Source: Desulfosarcina widdelii (GTDB taxonomy: Bacteria > Desulfobacterota > Desulfobacteria > Desulfobacterales > Desulfosarcinaceae). From it: DNA of 64,000 nt. How positions within the stretch are numbered: the first letter of the stretch is position 1; each line of letters opens with the position of its first letter. This document shows, piece by piece, positions 24,562-33,606 of the stretch. The notes under the pieces were generated by a model. That model ran no database searches and was not told where the DNA came from. It saw only the letters and a list, made by a program, of their open reading frames with translations. Location of the stretch: positions 7,173,001-7,237,000 of the forward strand of contig NZ_AP021875.1 in assembly GCF_009688965.1 (NCBI RefSeq). Reading direction: 5' to 3'. The position numbers were made by a program, and so were the translations under genes.

Positions 24562-25815
24562 TTAACCATTGGTCATTTCAAGATGACACTGTCGTTTCAG
24601 GGACCGGCGAATCCGGTCCATGGCGGCGGTCACATTTTCGCGGCTGTTGAAGGCGCTGATGCGGATATAGCCCTCGCCGCAGGTTCCGAAGCCGGCGCCC
24701 GGCGTGCAGACCACACCAGCCTTTTCCAGGAGCATGTCGAAAAAGGCCCAGGAATCGCCCTTTGTCGCCACCCAGATGTAGGGGGCATTCTCCCCCCCAA
24801 TGCAGTCATACCCCAGGGTTTGCATCTCGCTGCGGATGATGTCGGCGTTGGCCATGTATCCCTGGATCAGTTCGGCGACCTGGCGTTTACCGGCATCGGT
24901 GTAGATTGCGGCCGCGGCCCGCTGGACCGGATAGGAAACCCCGTTGAACTTGGTCGAGTGCCGCCGGTTCCACAGGCGGTGAACCGAATGGGATTCGCCG
25001 GAGGCAGTGTAGGCCATCAGGGATTTGGGCACGACCGTGTAGGCGCAGCGGGTGCCGGTGAATCCGGCCGTTTTGGAAAAACTCCTGAACTCGATGGCCA
25101 CGTTCCGGGCGCCGTCAATTTCGTAAATGGAGTGGGGCAGGGCATCGTCCCGGATAAAGGCCTCATAGGCGGCATCGTAGAGAATGATCGCCCGGTTGGC
25201 CGCGGCGAAATCCACCCAGGTTTTGAGTTGTTCCTTAGAAATGGTGGCTCCCGTCGGATTGTTGGGAAAGCATAGGTAGATCAGATCCACAGGTTCGGCG
25301 GGCAGATCGGGAATGAAGCCGTTGTCCGCCGTGCCGTCCAGATAGACAATGCCTTCGTAGCGGCCGTCCCGGAACGTTCCGCTGCGGCCGGCCATCACGT
25401 TGGTGTCCAGGTAGACCGGGTAGACTGGGTCGGGGATGGCAATGCGGACATCGGAGGCAAAGAGTTCCTGAATGTTGCCGGTGTCGCACTTAGCCCCGTC
25501 GCTGACAAAGATTTCATCGGCGTCGATGTCCGCGCCACGGGCTCTGAAGTCGTTTTCGGCAATGGCCTCGCGCAAAAAGTCGTACCCCTGTTCCGGCCCG
25601 TATCCACGGAAGGTGGCATCGGCCGCCATTTCGTCCACCGCTTCGTGAAACGCGGCGATGCAGGTATCGGGCAGGGCCCGGGTCACGTCGCCGATGCCCA
25701 GCCGGATCACGGCCGGTTCCGGACGGCGCTGCTGGTGGGCGGCCACCCGTTTGGCGATGTCGGAAAAAAGATAGGACGCTTTGAGTTTCAGGTAGTTTTC
25801 GTTGATGCGAATCAT
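24562..25815 (-). CDS. dapL: LL-diaminopimelate aminotransferase
   Basis: A 417-residue PLP aminotransferase converting tetrahydrodipicolinate directly to LL-diaminopimelate, the short lysine route found in many sulfate reducers, Chlamydia and plants. Features: INENYLKLKASYLFSDIAKR at the N-terminus, LGIGDVTRALP near 40, RGYGPEQGYDFLREAIA, FVSDGAKCDTGNIQELF near 105, CFPNNPTGATIS near 187, and the PLP lysine in EFRSFSKTAGFTGTRCAYTV near 245-250. These are characteristic of DapL rather than AspC. ATG 25815 has GAGGAAA upstream. It is followed by lysA and preceded by an Lrp-family gene. Confidence 0.92.
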   Translation of the reverse strand: MIRINENYLKLKASYLFSDIAKRVAAHQQRRPEPAVIRLGIGDVTRALPDTCIAAFHEAVDEMAADATFRGYGPEQGYDFLREAIAENDFRARGADIDADEIFVSDGAKCDTGNIQELFASDVRIAIPDPVYPVYLDTNVMAGRSGTFRDGRYEGIVYLDGTADNGFIPDLPAEPVDLIYLCFPNNPTGATISKEQLKTWVDFAAANRAIILYDAAYEAFIRDDALPHSIYEIDGARNVAIEFRSFSKTAGFTGTRCAYTVVPKSLMAYTASGESHSVHRLWNRRHSTKFNGVSYPVQRAAAAIYTDAGKRQVAELIQGYMANADIIRSEMQTLGYDCIGGENAPYIWVATKGDSWAFFDMLLEKAGVVCTPGAGFGTCGEGYIRISAFNSRENVTAAMDRIRRSLKRQCHLEMTNG

Positions 25816-25856
25816 GGCTTTCCTCGGTTGCCCCTTTCATGAATCGGGTTGATCGG

Positions 25857-26327
25857 TCATTCAATCGGTACCGCGTCGTCGATGGGAATCCGGGCGGATT
25901 CCTTGAACGTCTCCATGACGATGGTGGTCCGGGTCGAAACAACGCCCTTGAGGGCTGCGATCTCTTCTCTAACCAGCCGCCCTAAAGTACGGGTATCGGT
26001 TTCCCTGACTTTCAGCAGCAGGCTGTCGTCGCCGGCAACGAAATGGATTTCCTGGACCTGGGCCAGTAAAGCCAGTTGACCCGCCAATTTTTTTGTCTGG
26101 GTCCGGCCGTCGATTTGCACTTGGATAAAGGCAACCTGGCCCTTGCCAAAGCGCTCGGGATTGAGTCGCACTTCATAGCCATCGATGAGGCCCATTTTTT
26201 CAAGCTTGCGGATCCGCTCCAGGACAGCCGAAGGCGCCATGCCGACCTGGCGGGCCACTTCCACATTGGGGATGCGGGCCTTTTTCTGCAGGATCTTCAG
26301 TATTTTTAAACTTATTTCGTCGATCAT
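25857..26327 (-). CDS. Lrp/AsnC-family transcriptional regulator
   Basis: A 156-residue regulator with N-terminal HTH (MIDEISLKILKILQKKARIP, then VEVARQVGMAPSAVLERIRK) and a C-terminal RAM/AsnC effector domain. RAM domains commonly bind amino acids. ATG 26327 is chosen over TTG 26342 because GGAG lies 9 nt upstream of it. It precedes dapL by 41 nt, so it is probably autoregulated with, and controls, lysine synthesis in response to an amino acid. Effector not known. Confidence 0.88.
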   Translation of the reverse strand: MIDEISLKILKILQKKARIPNVEVARQVGMAPSAVLERIRKLEKMGLIDGYEVRLNPERFGKGQVAFIQVQIDGRTQTKKLAGQLALLAQVQEIHFVAGDDSLLLKVRETDTRTLGRLVREEIAALKGVVSTRTTIVMETFKESARIPIDDAVPIE

Positions 26328-26404
26328 TCGTAAAATCTCCAATGATTCAGAAAAATATTCTTAATAATTTATATTGTCAAGAATGTTTTTATGAAAAAAA
26401 TGGA

Positions 26405-26435
26405 TCCCGATACTTACCATGTGCGGGGATCGGGA
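26405..26435 (-). promoter_or_regulatory. Hairpin plus T-run in the leader of the lrp-dapL-lysA genes
   Basis: On the minus strand TCCCGAT and ATCGGGA pair around a 17-nt loop and are followed by TCCATTTTTTTT. This has terminator form but lies upstream of the Lrp gene start (26327), with no reverse-strand gene before it. It could attenuate transcription of the lysine genes, or be a chance structure. Confidence 0.35.
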
Positions 26436-26552
26436 GAAAAAGATTGAAGTCCTGGCCGGTTTTTTCTATTCAAAAGATCCGTGTGAACCCGTTGCTGCGG
26501 TAAACCATTGGTCGGGGAGGGTTGCAGTGTCTGTCCGGTACAGGAGTTTGAG

Positions 26553-26930
26553 ATGACAAAGATTGCCATTATTGGTCTGGGCGGCTGCCTGGGAGCCATT
26601 TTGCGCTACCTGGTGGCCGGCGGCGTCCACACGCTGGCCAAGTCCGCATCGTTTCCGCTGGGAACCCTGACGGTCAATGTGGCCGGATGTCTGCTGATCG
26701 GTATCGGCGGTGGGCTGATGGAAAGCCGGCAGTTTTTTTCGCCGGAATGGCGTTCGTTTCTTTTTGTCGGTGTTCTGGGCAGTTTTACTACGTTTTCCAC
26801 CTTCGGGCTGGAAACCTTCAATCTGGCCAAGCAGGGGCAGTGGCTGACCTCGTTTGGCAACGTGGGATTCAGCCTGGTATTGGGACTGGTGGCTGTTTTT
26901 ACCGGCTACGTGCTGTCCCGCATGATCTGA
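26553..26930 (+). CDS. crcB: CrcB/Fluc-family fluoride channel
   Basis: A 125-residue, four-helix membrane protein that lets fluoride leave the cell. It has the family hallmarks GCLGAILRYLVAG near residue 10, PLGTLTVNVAGCLLIG with the conserved Asn near 40, and GSFTTFSTFGLETF with the phenylalanine-rich fluoride track near 75-85. ATG 26553 is chosen because AGGAG lies 7 nt upstream. The DUF190 gene follows after 56 nt, a pairing often seen with crcB. I looked for the fluoride riboswitch upstream and did not see it. Confidence 0.9.
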   Translation: MTKIAIIGLGGCLGAILRYLVAGGVHTLAKSASFPLGTLTVNVAGCLLIGIGGGLMESRQFFSPEWRSFLFVGVLGSFTTFSTFGLETFNLAKQGQWLTSFGNVGFSLVLGLVAVFTGYVLSRMI

Positions 26931-26986
26931 CCGGCAAGGATTCGGCCGGGTGGGTTGCGATCCTGCGGCCGAAGACGGGGGGAAAA

Positions 26987-27343
26987 ATGACGGTATTCAA
27001 AGAAGCGGGGCAACTGCTGCGAATCTTCATCGGAGAAGCCAATCGGCACGGCCGCATGCCCCTGTACGAGTGGATCGTCCAGCAGGCGCGGTCCCAGGGC
27101 ATGGCAGGGGCCACGGTACTGAGGGGTATCCAGGGCTTCGGGGCCAACAGCCTGATTCACACCACCAAGATCTTGCGGCTTTCCGAGGACCTGCCGGTTG
27201 TCGTCGAGATCGTCGATACGGAAGAGAAAATCGAGGCCTTTCTCAAGACCGTCGACCCGGCCATCACGGAAGGGCTTGTCACCGTGGAAAAGGCACGGGT
27301 TCGCATGTACCGCGCTGGCGGGAATCGAAAGGCCCGGTCCTAA
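26987..27343 (+). CDS. DUF190-family protein
   Basis: A 118-residue soluble alpha/beta protein of the DUF190 family, with the PII-like fold reported for that family. Conserved parts: LRIFIGEANRHGRMPLYEWI, GMAGATVLRGIQGFGANS near 50, and LPVVVEIVDTEEKIEAFLK. ATG 26987 with GGGGGGA just upstream. It often accompanies crcB and may regulate or assist it; its biochemical role is not established to my knowledge. Confidence 0.85.
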   Translation: MTVFKEAGQLLRIFIGEANRHGRMPLYEWIVQQARSQGMAGATVLRGIQGFGANSLIHTTKILRLSEDLPVVVEIVDTEEKIEAFLKTVDPAITEGLVTVEKARVRMYRAGGNRKARS

Positions 27344-27358
27344 CATCGACCGTTGGAC

Positions 27359-27655
27359 TTATTTTTTGCCTTCTTCTTTCCCGGCAGGGCAAACGATCTG
27401 CGCTGCGCGCAGCATGCGCAGAACAAATCCCATCACCATGACCAAACTGATCAGGGTCATCAGGCTGGCGGCGAAAAAGGTCATGATAAAAGAAAACGGG
27501 TCGCCAAGCCCGTAGGACGCCACCAGCAGGGACACCCCGAAACAGGCGAAAAAGCAGGCGATGCCGGTAAGCAGGACCTGCCCCAGCCACCACCCCAAGC
27601 CGGGTCTTTCGCTTATGCTTTTATTGTGGCCGTCCCGGTCCAACTCTTCAGACAT
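27359..27655 (-). CDS. Small two-helix membrane protein, hypothetical
   Basis: 98 residues with two clear transmembrane segments at about 25-46 and 53-80 (VLLTGIACFFACFGVSLLVA and SFIMTFFAASLMTLISLVMV) and charged ends. No recognised family. It lies between DUF190 (convergent) and the DDAH-like gene upstream in the same direction (53-nt gap). The ribosome-binding site is weak. Confidence 0.55.
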   Translation of the reverse strand: MSEELDRDGHNKSISERPGLGWWLGQVLLTGIACFFACFGVSLLVASYGLGDPFSFIMTFFAASLMTLISLVMVMGFVLRMLRAAQIVCPAGKEEGKK

Positions 27656-27708
27656 CTATCCCGTGCGCCCCCTTAGCCGGTCCAATGGTTATTACCGGAT
27701 GGCCTGCA

Positions 27709-28470
27709 TCAGAATCGCAGGGAGAGGCAGGTCAAACCGCCATCCATTTTCCTGAATTCACTGGTGTCCAGTTCCGTGATGGGCAGGCCCAGGGTCTGCA
27801 GCTTGGCGCGGGTGTCGGGAAACCCCGCCGGCATGATCAGCCGGCTGTTAACCAGCAGAGTATTGCCCGCATAGGCCTCGTGGGGTGCGATGACGATGCG
27901 TCGGTAAACGGCAAGGGCTGGGTGCCCGGCAAAGTCGGGTGTGGTCAGCAGGGTCTCTTCGCCCACTGCATTGACACTGGATTTGAAATGCAGGCCGGCG
28001 GCCACGTCAATGGTGGTCCAGGTACAGCCGAATTGGGCTACGGCATGACCCAGTTGCCTGGCCCCTTCCGCGTTGGTGCGGTCCGACAACCCGATGAGAA
28101 AGTGGGTTCCCATCATCAGGACATCCCCGCCGTCCAGCGTCCCCGGCGGTTGGATGCTGGCCGTGGTTCGAAAGGCTTTCAAGGCGGAAGCGACGGACGG
28201 GGTTTCTCCCTTGCGCGGTTCGGCGCCCGGGTTGGTAATGACTGCGATATCCGGAGTGACCACCGCCGTATCCTCGACAAAATGGGCATCGGGATAACCG
28301 TCGAGGGGGTCCAGAACGGTTACCGCCAGGTTGCAGCCTTTCAAAGCGGTTACGTAGGCATCGAACTGCTCCAGGGCCTTGACGTAATCGGGCGGGCCCA
28401 ACGCCGCTGTGGTGATACCGGCGGCCAAGTCTTTGCCGGGCCGTCTTACAATGGCATGGGTAAATCTCAT
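27709..28470 (-). CDS. Dimethylargininase/amidinotransferase-family hydrolase (DDAH-like)
   Basis: A 253-residue enzyme of the guanidino-group-modifying superfamily, which hydrolyses methylated arginines or related guanidines to citrulline. Conserved residues are visible: FTHAIVRRPGKDLAAGIT at the N-terminus, DAHFVEDTAVV near 60, GTLDGGDVLMMG near 113, the catalytic His in LHFKSSVNAVG near 162 and the catalytic Cys in GGLTCLSLRF at the extreme C-terminus. Length and order fit DDAH rather than arginine deiminase. GAGGA lies directly upstream of ATG 28470. Physiological substrate unknown. Confidence 0.85.
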   Translation of the reverse strand: MRFTHAIVRRPGKDLAAGITTAALGPPDYVKALEQFDAYVTALKGCNLAVTVLDPLDGYPDAHFVEDTAVVTPDIAVITNPGAEPRKGETPSVASALKAFRTTASIQPPGTLDGGDVLMMGTHFLIGLSDRTNAEGARQLGHAVAQFGCTWTTIDVAAGLHFKSSVNAVGEETLLTTPDFAGHPALAVYRRIVIAPHEAYAGNTLLVNSRLIMPAGFPDTRAKLQTLGLPITELDTSEFRKMDGGLTCLSLRF

Positions 28471-29147
28471 CCGGTCCTCTTTTCGTTCCTTAAAGACGCC
28501 GTTTCATTTTTATATGATGGGGTCATCGACAAACCAATACCTTTCCATTCGAGGTTCGACGTAAAATAGCAGTCCTGTCCTGTAAAATAAACCGCATTTC
28601 TTTTCTGTCCGAAGATTTTATTGAATTCATTGAATGAACGACCGGTCCGAAAATAAAAACCGCGTGATTCACATCGGTAATGCCGAAAATTGTCATTCCA
28701 TTCAAAAAAGGTCACGCTATTTTTTTAAAATATAGTTAATTTATTAAAAAAAATTTAAATATAAAAAATTAAAAAGAATTAAAATTATTTTCTATCCCGC
28801 ATCCATCGCTAAAGTTTAACGAAAATAGGACGATGTGATTCAAGACGCATCAGTTAATTCTGAATCGGATGTGACATTATCGGTTGCGATGCGGCAATTT
28901 TAAAAGCCGGGTAAGCGGAATGCTGATACGGATCTCCGGCCATAACAGTTGGTAGATGGTGGCATAATGATTGCTTAAAATATGAGGATATGAAGATAAG
29001 ACGATCGCTTGATCGTCACCCCGGATGGCCAGGGCGGCGGCAAACCAGGCGGGTCCGGCTTTTTTCGTCAGGCCAGCCGTGAAATCGAATAGAACCGCGC
29101 CGGGAACGGCGCTCAATTTTTGCTAATCCAGTGAGGAGGCAAAGCCC
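28471..29147. other. Long intergenic region upstream of the chemosensory cluster
   Basis: 677 bp without a convincing gene. It contains a very AT-rich tract at about 28720-28795 (almost only A and T), then the best sigma-28-like promoter in the window at 28810-28836. A short reverse frame (28877-29116) has no family signature or ribosome-binding site. The AT tract may help open the promoter or bind nucleoid proteins. Confidence 0.5.
28810..28836 (+). promoter_or_regulatory. Candidate sigma-28 (FliA) promoter of the chemosensory cluster
   Basis: TAAAGTTT, an exact -35 match (28810-28817), an 11-nt spacer and GACGATGT (28829-28836), 13 of 16 consensus positions. It lies 312 nt upstream of the MCP start codon, leaving a long leader. 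Confidence 0.5.
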
Positions 29148-31616
29148 ATGTTTCAAAAATTCCTTGATCTTAAACTGAGAACAAAACTGCTGCTCTCCAT
29201 TTGTACGGTGGCTTGGTTGGCTTTTGCGGCAACCATTACCTACATCGGGTATAACGCAAGAAGCCATGCCGAAGAAGAAGCCTTGGACAAAGCCCGCGAG
29301 TCCGCCTACCGCTATGCTAACAAGGTGCAGGCGGAACTGGGGCGGTATATGGATGTTGCACGCACCATTGCCTTTTCTTTTGAGGGCATGAAACAGCAGG
29401 GCGTTCCCCCACGCGACATGATGGACGGTATCCTCAAACAGGTTCTTGTGGACAACCCCGGATTATTGGCGGTGTGGACCTGCTGGGAGCCCAACGCACT
29501 GGACGGCAAGGACTCCGACTTTGCAGATGCCTTCGGTCACGACGAGACCGGCCGCTATCTGCCCTATTGGAACCGCCTGACCGGCGATATCGATGTGGAA
29601 CCGCTGGTCAATTACAACGACCCGGATAAGGGCGCCTATTATCTTCAGACCTTGAAAACCGGTCAGGAGGTGGTATCCGATCCGGTGCCGTATACCGTCG
29701 ATGATAAGACTTTTCTCAAAACGGTCCTGTCGGTCCCCGTCAGTTTCGGCGGCAAGACCGTGGCGGTGGTGGGGCTCGACATTCCCGTGTCCACGTTTAC
29801 TCCCCTGGTGAAGCAGATCAAACTGTTTGACATTGGCTATGGATTTCTAATTGCCAACAACGGCATCTTTGTCGCACATCCCACCAAGCAGTCCAACGTT
29901 GGCAAGCACATGGATTTCTTCGCCTTTGAGAGCCGAGTGATCAACGACGTCAAGGCAGGACGCGAAACCAGTCAGTATAAAGTTTCCAAAACCACCGGCA
30001 AGAAAACGTACTACATTTTGGCTCCCATTCCCATTGGCTCGGCGAAGAAAAAATGGAGCCTGGCCATGAACATTCCTATCGATAAAGTGATGGAGGTACC
30101 TAACCGGATCTTTTTGACCACTTTCGTTCTGGGGAATTTTGCCGTGTTGGTGCTGATCGGTGTCGTGTATCTGATTTCAGGCGGTATTTCCAAGCCGGTT
30201 GTCGAGATTGCCAGCGTTGTAAACAGAATCGCTTCCGATCGTGACCTGACCCTGCATGCACCGGTCAAAACCGGTGACGAGGTCGGTATGATGGCCAAGG
30301 AGTTCAACAATATGATCGGAGAGCTGAGGGACTCTCTGAAGGTCGCCGATATCGCGGCCTCGGAGGTGGACTCGTTCTCCAGTGAAGTGTCCAAGCGGGC
30401 CACGGCCAATAAAGAGCGCGCCACCGACGAGGAGCGCCAGATGGGCGTTATCCAGGAAACGGTGAACCAGATGGGCGATACCGCCGGCGAAGTGGCCCAG
30501 TTTTCCCAATCCCAGCGTGACGCGGCCAATGTCTCCTACCGCCAGGTGGAGAGCCTGATCGAAAGTATGCGGCAGATGGGACAGGCCTCGGCCGAGCAGA
30601 TCCAGGAGGCCAACATCGCCACCGAGCGTGTGAACGTCATGGGTGAAACCGGTGCTATGGTTGTGGCGACTGCCGGCAAACAGGGCGAGCAGGTGGCCAA
30701 GGTTACCGAATCGGTCAAGCGGATCGATGGTATCGTGGCCGAGATGACTCAGGCTGCGGGGCGGGCCACCGAACACGGCCAGGGCGTTCTAACCGCCGCC
30801 CAGGAGGGAGCGCGTTCCGTGAAGGAAACCGTTCAAGGTATGCAGGCCATTGCAGAATCTTCCGAAAAGATTGCCGACATTATTTCGGTGATCACCGATA
30901 TCGCCGAGCAGACCAACTTGCTGGCACTCAACGCAGCCATCGAGGCGGCCCGTGCGGGCGTTCACGGCAAGGGTTTTGCCGTGGTTGCCGACGAAGTCGG
31001 AAAACTGGCCCAGCGATCCTCGGAAGCGGCCAAGGAGATCGGACAGTTGATCAAGGAATCGACCAACCGCGTACAGGAAGGAACCCGCCTGACGGAACGC
31101 TCCGAGCAGGCTTTGGAGAATATCGCCCTCGGTGGTGAAATCAACCGTGAGGCCATCGACCATATTTCCGAGCAAACCCGTACCCTGAACGAGCAAACCC
31201 GTGAGGTGACCACGCTGATGGAAGGCCTCAATGCCCTGGCCGAGGAGATCGGTGGCATGGCCGGTCGTCAGGGCCAGCGCCGCGAGGCCGCCCAGGCCGC
31301 CCTGGAAGCTTTGATCGCCAAGTCGAAGACAATTTCGGAACAGGTGAAAAGCGCGGAAAAAAGCGCGGAAGATGTGGGCAGCGAGATGCGCGGCGTGGTG
31401 GAACGAAGTGAGGAGATGAAAAAGCTGACCGAACTGCAGGCCCAACGCTCCAAGAGCCTGATCGAAATTGCTACCGCATCGGCGGCCCGTGCAACGCAAA
31501 CGGTGGCCGGCGCCAGCGAGGTTGTGGGTATTACCGATGAACTCAGGCAGCTTTCGTCGAGTCTCAGCCGGCAGATCGCCATGTTCCGCATTGAAGAGGA
31601 ACAGAAGGCCAATTAA
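29148..31616 (+). CDS. Methyl-accepting chemotaxis protein with dCache sensor; first gene of the chemosensory cluster
   Basis: An 822-residue chemoreceptor with GAGGAGG upstream of ATG 29148. TM1 at about 12-33; a double-Cache periplasmic domain from 40 to about 310 (TCWEPNALDGKDSDFADAFG, SDPVPYTVDDKTFLKTVLSV, VAVVGLDIPVSTFTPLVKQI); TM2 about 324-347; HAMP about 348-400; then a long signalling coiled coil with the tip segment NLLALNAAIEAARAGVHGKG near 588-607 and a long C-terminal coiled coil. The tip residues (AAIEAARAG, VHGKG) and the extended coil differ from the other two receptors in the window, suggesting a different length class dedicated to the CheA encoded downstream. Confidence 0.92.
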   Translation: MFQKFLDLKLRTKLLLSICTVAWLAFAATITYIGYNARSHAEEEALDKARESAYRYANKVQAELGRYMDVARTIAFSFEGMKQQGVPPRDMMDGILKQVLVDNPGLLAVWTCWEPNALDGKDSDFADAFGHDETGRYLPYWNRLTGDIDVEPLVNYNDPDKGAYYLQTLKTGQEVVSDPVPYTVDDKTFLKTVLSVPVSFGGKTVAVVGLDIPVSTFTPLVKQIKLFDIGYGFLIANNGIFVAHPTKQSNVGKHMDFFAFESRVINDVKAGRETSQYKVSKTTGKKTYYILAPIPIGSAKKKWSLAMNIPIDKVMEVPNRIFLTTFVLGNFAVLVLIGVVYLISGGISKPVVEIASVVNRIASDRDLTLHAPVKTGDEVGMMAKEFNNMIGELRDSLKVADIAASEVDSFSSEVSKRATANKERATDEERQMGVIQETVNQMGDTAGEVAQFSQSQRDAANVSYRQVESLIESMRQMGQASAEQIQEANIATERVNVMGETGAMVVATAGKQGEQVAKVTESVKRIDGIVAEMTQAAGRATEHGQGVLTAAQEGARSVKETVQGMQAIAESSEKIADIISVITDIAEQTNLLALNAAIEAARAGVHGKGFAVVADEVGKLAQRSSEAAKEIGQLIKESTNRVQEGTRLTERSEQALENIALGGEINREAIDHISEQTRTLNEQTREVTTLMEGLNALAEEIGGMAGRQGQRREAAQAALEALIAKSKTISEQVKSAEKSAEDVGSEMRGVVERSEEMKKLTELQAQRSKSLIEIATASAARATQTVAGASEVVGITDELRQLSSSLSRQIAMFRIEEEQKAN

Positions 31617-31761
31617 CCCATAAATTCGCCAGAAGTATTCCAAACAGGGGTGCGGCTGCGTTGGCGGCTGCATCCCCAACGGCCAATGAACCTTTGTGCC
31701 TGCAGCTTTGGGGCACACTATTTTCCCATCGATGCGGCCGGTATTGGAGAAAATCGAAGAA

Positions 31762-33000
31762 ATGATTATTTTTTGTGAAGAATGCGGGGCCAGAAACGAC
31801 CTGAGTTCGGACAGCCTCAACGACCACCATCACACCTTTCAATGCAGTCAATGCCATGAAGTTTTGATGGTGTCCAAACCCTCCATGGGGGTCGGCGGCC
31901 TCAATGCATTCGCAAAAATGTCCGTTGAGTGCGGCGCAAAAGGGGCCTTGAACCGGCCGGTCTCCATCTTGATCGTGGACGACTCCACCCTGCTGCGCAA
32001 GATCGTCAAGGAGATGTTCTCCGGTGACGACCAGTTGCAGGTCGTCGGGGAGGCCGAGCACGGTCTCAAGGCTCTGGAACTGATCCCCGAACTCAAGCCC
32101 GATGTGGTTACCCTGGACGTCAACATGCCGATTATGGACGGACTGACCACCATCAAACATATCATGATCAAGTGCCCCACGCCGGTTGTAATGTTCAGCA
32201 CACTCACCGGCCAGGGATCCGTTGAAACGTTCGACGCGCTTCGCTACGGCGCCGTTGATTTTCTCCAGAAACCATCCAGTCTGCTCAAGGAAGACCTCAA
32301 AAGTCAGCATGAGTTGATTATCAGCCGGGTCAAAAATGCGGCCCGTGCCGGTATTGACACCATCCGCTATTTGCGACCGGCTCAGGTGAACCGGGATAAA
32401 ATGAATAATGACAACCAGGCCTGCAAGCGGGTTTTCGCCATTGGCAGTTCCTATGGCGGCTATGGGTCCCTTCTCGGGTTGATCCCGGAAATCAAAGCGG
32501 ACGTCCCCGCCGCCTTTTTGTCCACGCTCTATGCGGCCGCACCCCATGTGGATGCATTTGCCACATACCTGGACCGACATAGTCAACTGGCTGTGAAACG
32601 GGCGGCCGACGGTATGGCTCTGGTCGCGGGAACCTGCTACCTGGCCTCGGCCTTCGAACGGATTGAAGTCAACGAACAAGGGGGCAAATTGACCCTCAAC
32701 CTGGAATCGAAAGCCGACGCCACTCCGAGACAAGCCTGCGATGCGATGATGACCTCCCTGTCCGCCACCCTGAGTGAACGTGCGTCCGGAATCCTGCTTT
32801 CCGGTATCGGGGAAGATGGCATCGCCGGGATTGGCGCGATACTCAAAGGCGGCGGGAATGCGATTATCCAGGATCCTCAGACATGCCTGTGCAACGACAC
32901 TACTGCCATAACGGCCCAACAGTTCGGCCTGCCGACGGTGCTTCCCGGCGTCGCCATGGCCGAAGCGATTCGGACCCATTGTCTGGATGGCAGCCTCTAA
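31762..33000 (+). CDS. Zinc-ribbon/receiver/CheB-like protein with degenerate methylesterase site
   Basis: A 412-residue protein from ATG 31762 (other in-frame ATGs lie upstream). Residues 1-35 form a zinc ribbon (FCEECG and FQCSQCHEVL). Residues about 65-185 are a CheY-like receiver with acceptor Asp in LDVNMPIMDG and Lys in FLQKPSS. The C-terminal part has the CheB methylesterase fold: the Ser of IGSSYGG and the Asp of GIGEDGIAG are kept, but the position of the catalytic His (TQHMP in CheB) reads STLYAAA. It therefore probably binds the receptor or CheA without demethylating. It is followed by cheW. Likely a phosphorylatable adaptor or output protein. Confidence 0.8.
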   Translation: MIIFCEECGARNDLSSDSLNDHHHTFQCSQCHEVLMVSKPSMGVGGLNAFAKMSVECGAKGALNRPVSILIVDDSTLLRKIVKEMFSGDDQLQVVGEAEHGLKALELIPELKPDVVTLDVNMPIMDGLTTIKHIMIKCPTPVVMFSTLTGQGSVETFDALRYGAVDFLQKPSSLLKEDLKSQHELIISRVKNAARAGIDTIRYLRPAQVNRDKMNNDNQACKRVFAIGSSYGGYGSLLGLIPEIKADVPAAFLSTLYAAAPHVDAFATYLDRHSQLAVKRAADGMALVAGTCYLASAFERIEVNEQGGKLTLNLESKADATPRQACDAMMTSLSATLSERASGILLSGIGEDGIAGIGAILKGGGNAIIQDPQTCLCNDTTAITAQQFGLPTVLPGVAMAEAIRTHCLDGSL

Positions 33001-33016
33001 AAGGAGACGAGCGCCG

Positions 33017-33547
33017 ATGAACGAACAACAGTTTGCACGAACCGATCAAGAACCCGCCGAGGTCAAAGCAACCCAACAGCTTGTTGGCTTTGTTATCGGT
33101 GAAGAGTTGTTCGGAGTCGATATCCTCACGGTCCAGGAGATTATTCGGGACGCGACCATCACTCCGATCCCCGATGCTCCCGATTTTTTGGAAGGGGTCA
33201 TTAACCTCAGGGGCAGCATTATTCCGGTGATCGACCTTCGAAAACGGTTGAAACTGGTGCGGATCGAGGATCTCAAGACTGACCCGTGGATTGTCATTCT
33301 TGCGGTCGAGGGCAGGATGACCGGATTTGTCGTCGACCGGGTGACCAAGGTGTTGACCGTTCCGGATGCCAGTATCAAGCCACCGCCGGACATCGTCGTG
33401 GCAGGATTGAAAAGCCAGTACATTCAAGGGGTGTGCAAGATGGATCAGCGGCTTTTGATTCTGCTCAATTTCGAACGCATTCTGATGGTTGACGAAATCA
33501 GGAAGCTGAAGTCCATGAAACGATCGAAGGTGCTGGCGAGGCAGTAA
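33017..33547 (+). CDS. cheW: CheW-type chemotaxis coupling protein
   Basis: A 176-residue CheW that links the receptor to CheA. The core runs from QQLVGFVIGEELFGVDILTV near residue 20 through INLRGSIIPVIDLRKRLKL near 65-83 to LLILLNFERILMVDE; all are conserved CheW segments. About 20 polar residues precede the core and a basic tail (RKLKSMKRSKVLARQ) follows. ATG 33017 has AAGGAG 10 nt upstream. It is flanked by the CheB-like and CheY genes. Confidence 0.92.
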   Translation: MNEQQFARTDQEPAEVKATQQLVGFVIGEELFGVDILTVQEIIRDATITPIPDAPDFLEGVINLRGSIIPVIDLRKRLKLVRIEDLKTDPWIVILAVEGRMTGFVVDRVTKVLTVPDASIKPPPDIVVAGLKSQYIQGVCKMDQRLLILLNFERILMVDEIRKLKSMKRSKVLARQ

Positions 33548-33606
33548 TTTTTTCCCGGTTTCGACATCCGGTTGGATGCCGTTTCATGAAAAAAGGAAAA
33601 GGGCGG

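Noticed and set aside
26400..26552. Fluoride riboswitch before crcB
   Set aside because: The conserved GATGG and pseudoknot segments of the crcB motif are not recognisable upstream.
26328..26552. Lysine riboswitch upstream of the lrp-dapL-lysA genes
   Set aside because: The conserved core segments could not be found on the minus strand, and the space is short for the five-helix structure.
28877..29116. 79-codon reverse frame upstream of the chemosensory MCP
   Set aside because: No motif or ribosome-binding site, and it lies between a probable promoter and the gene it drives.
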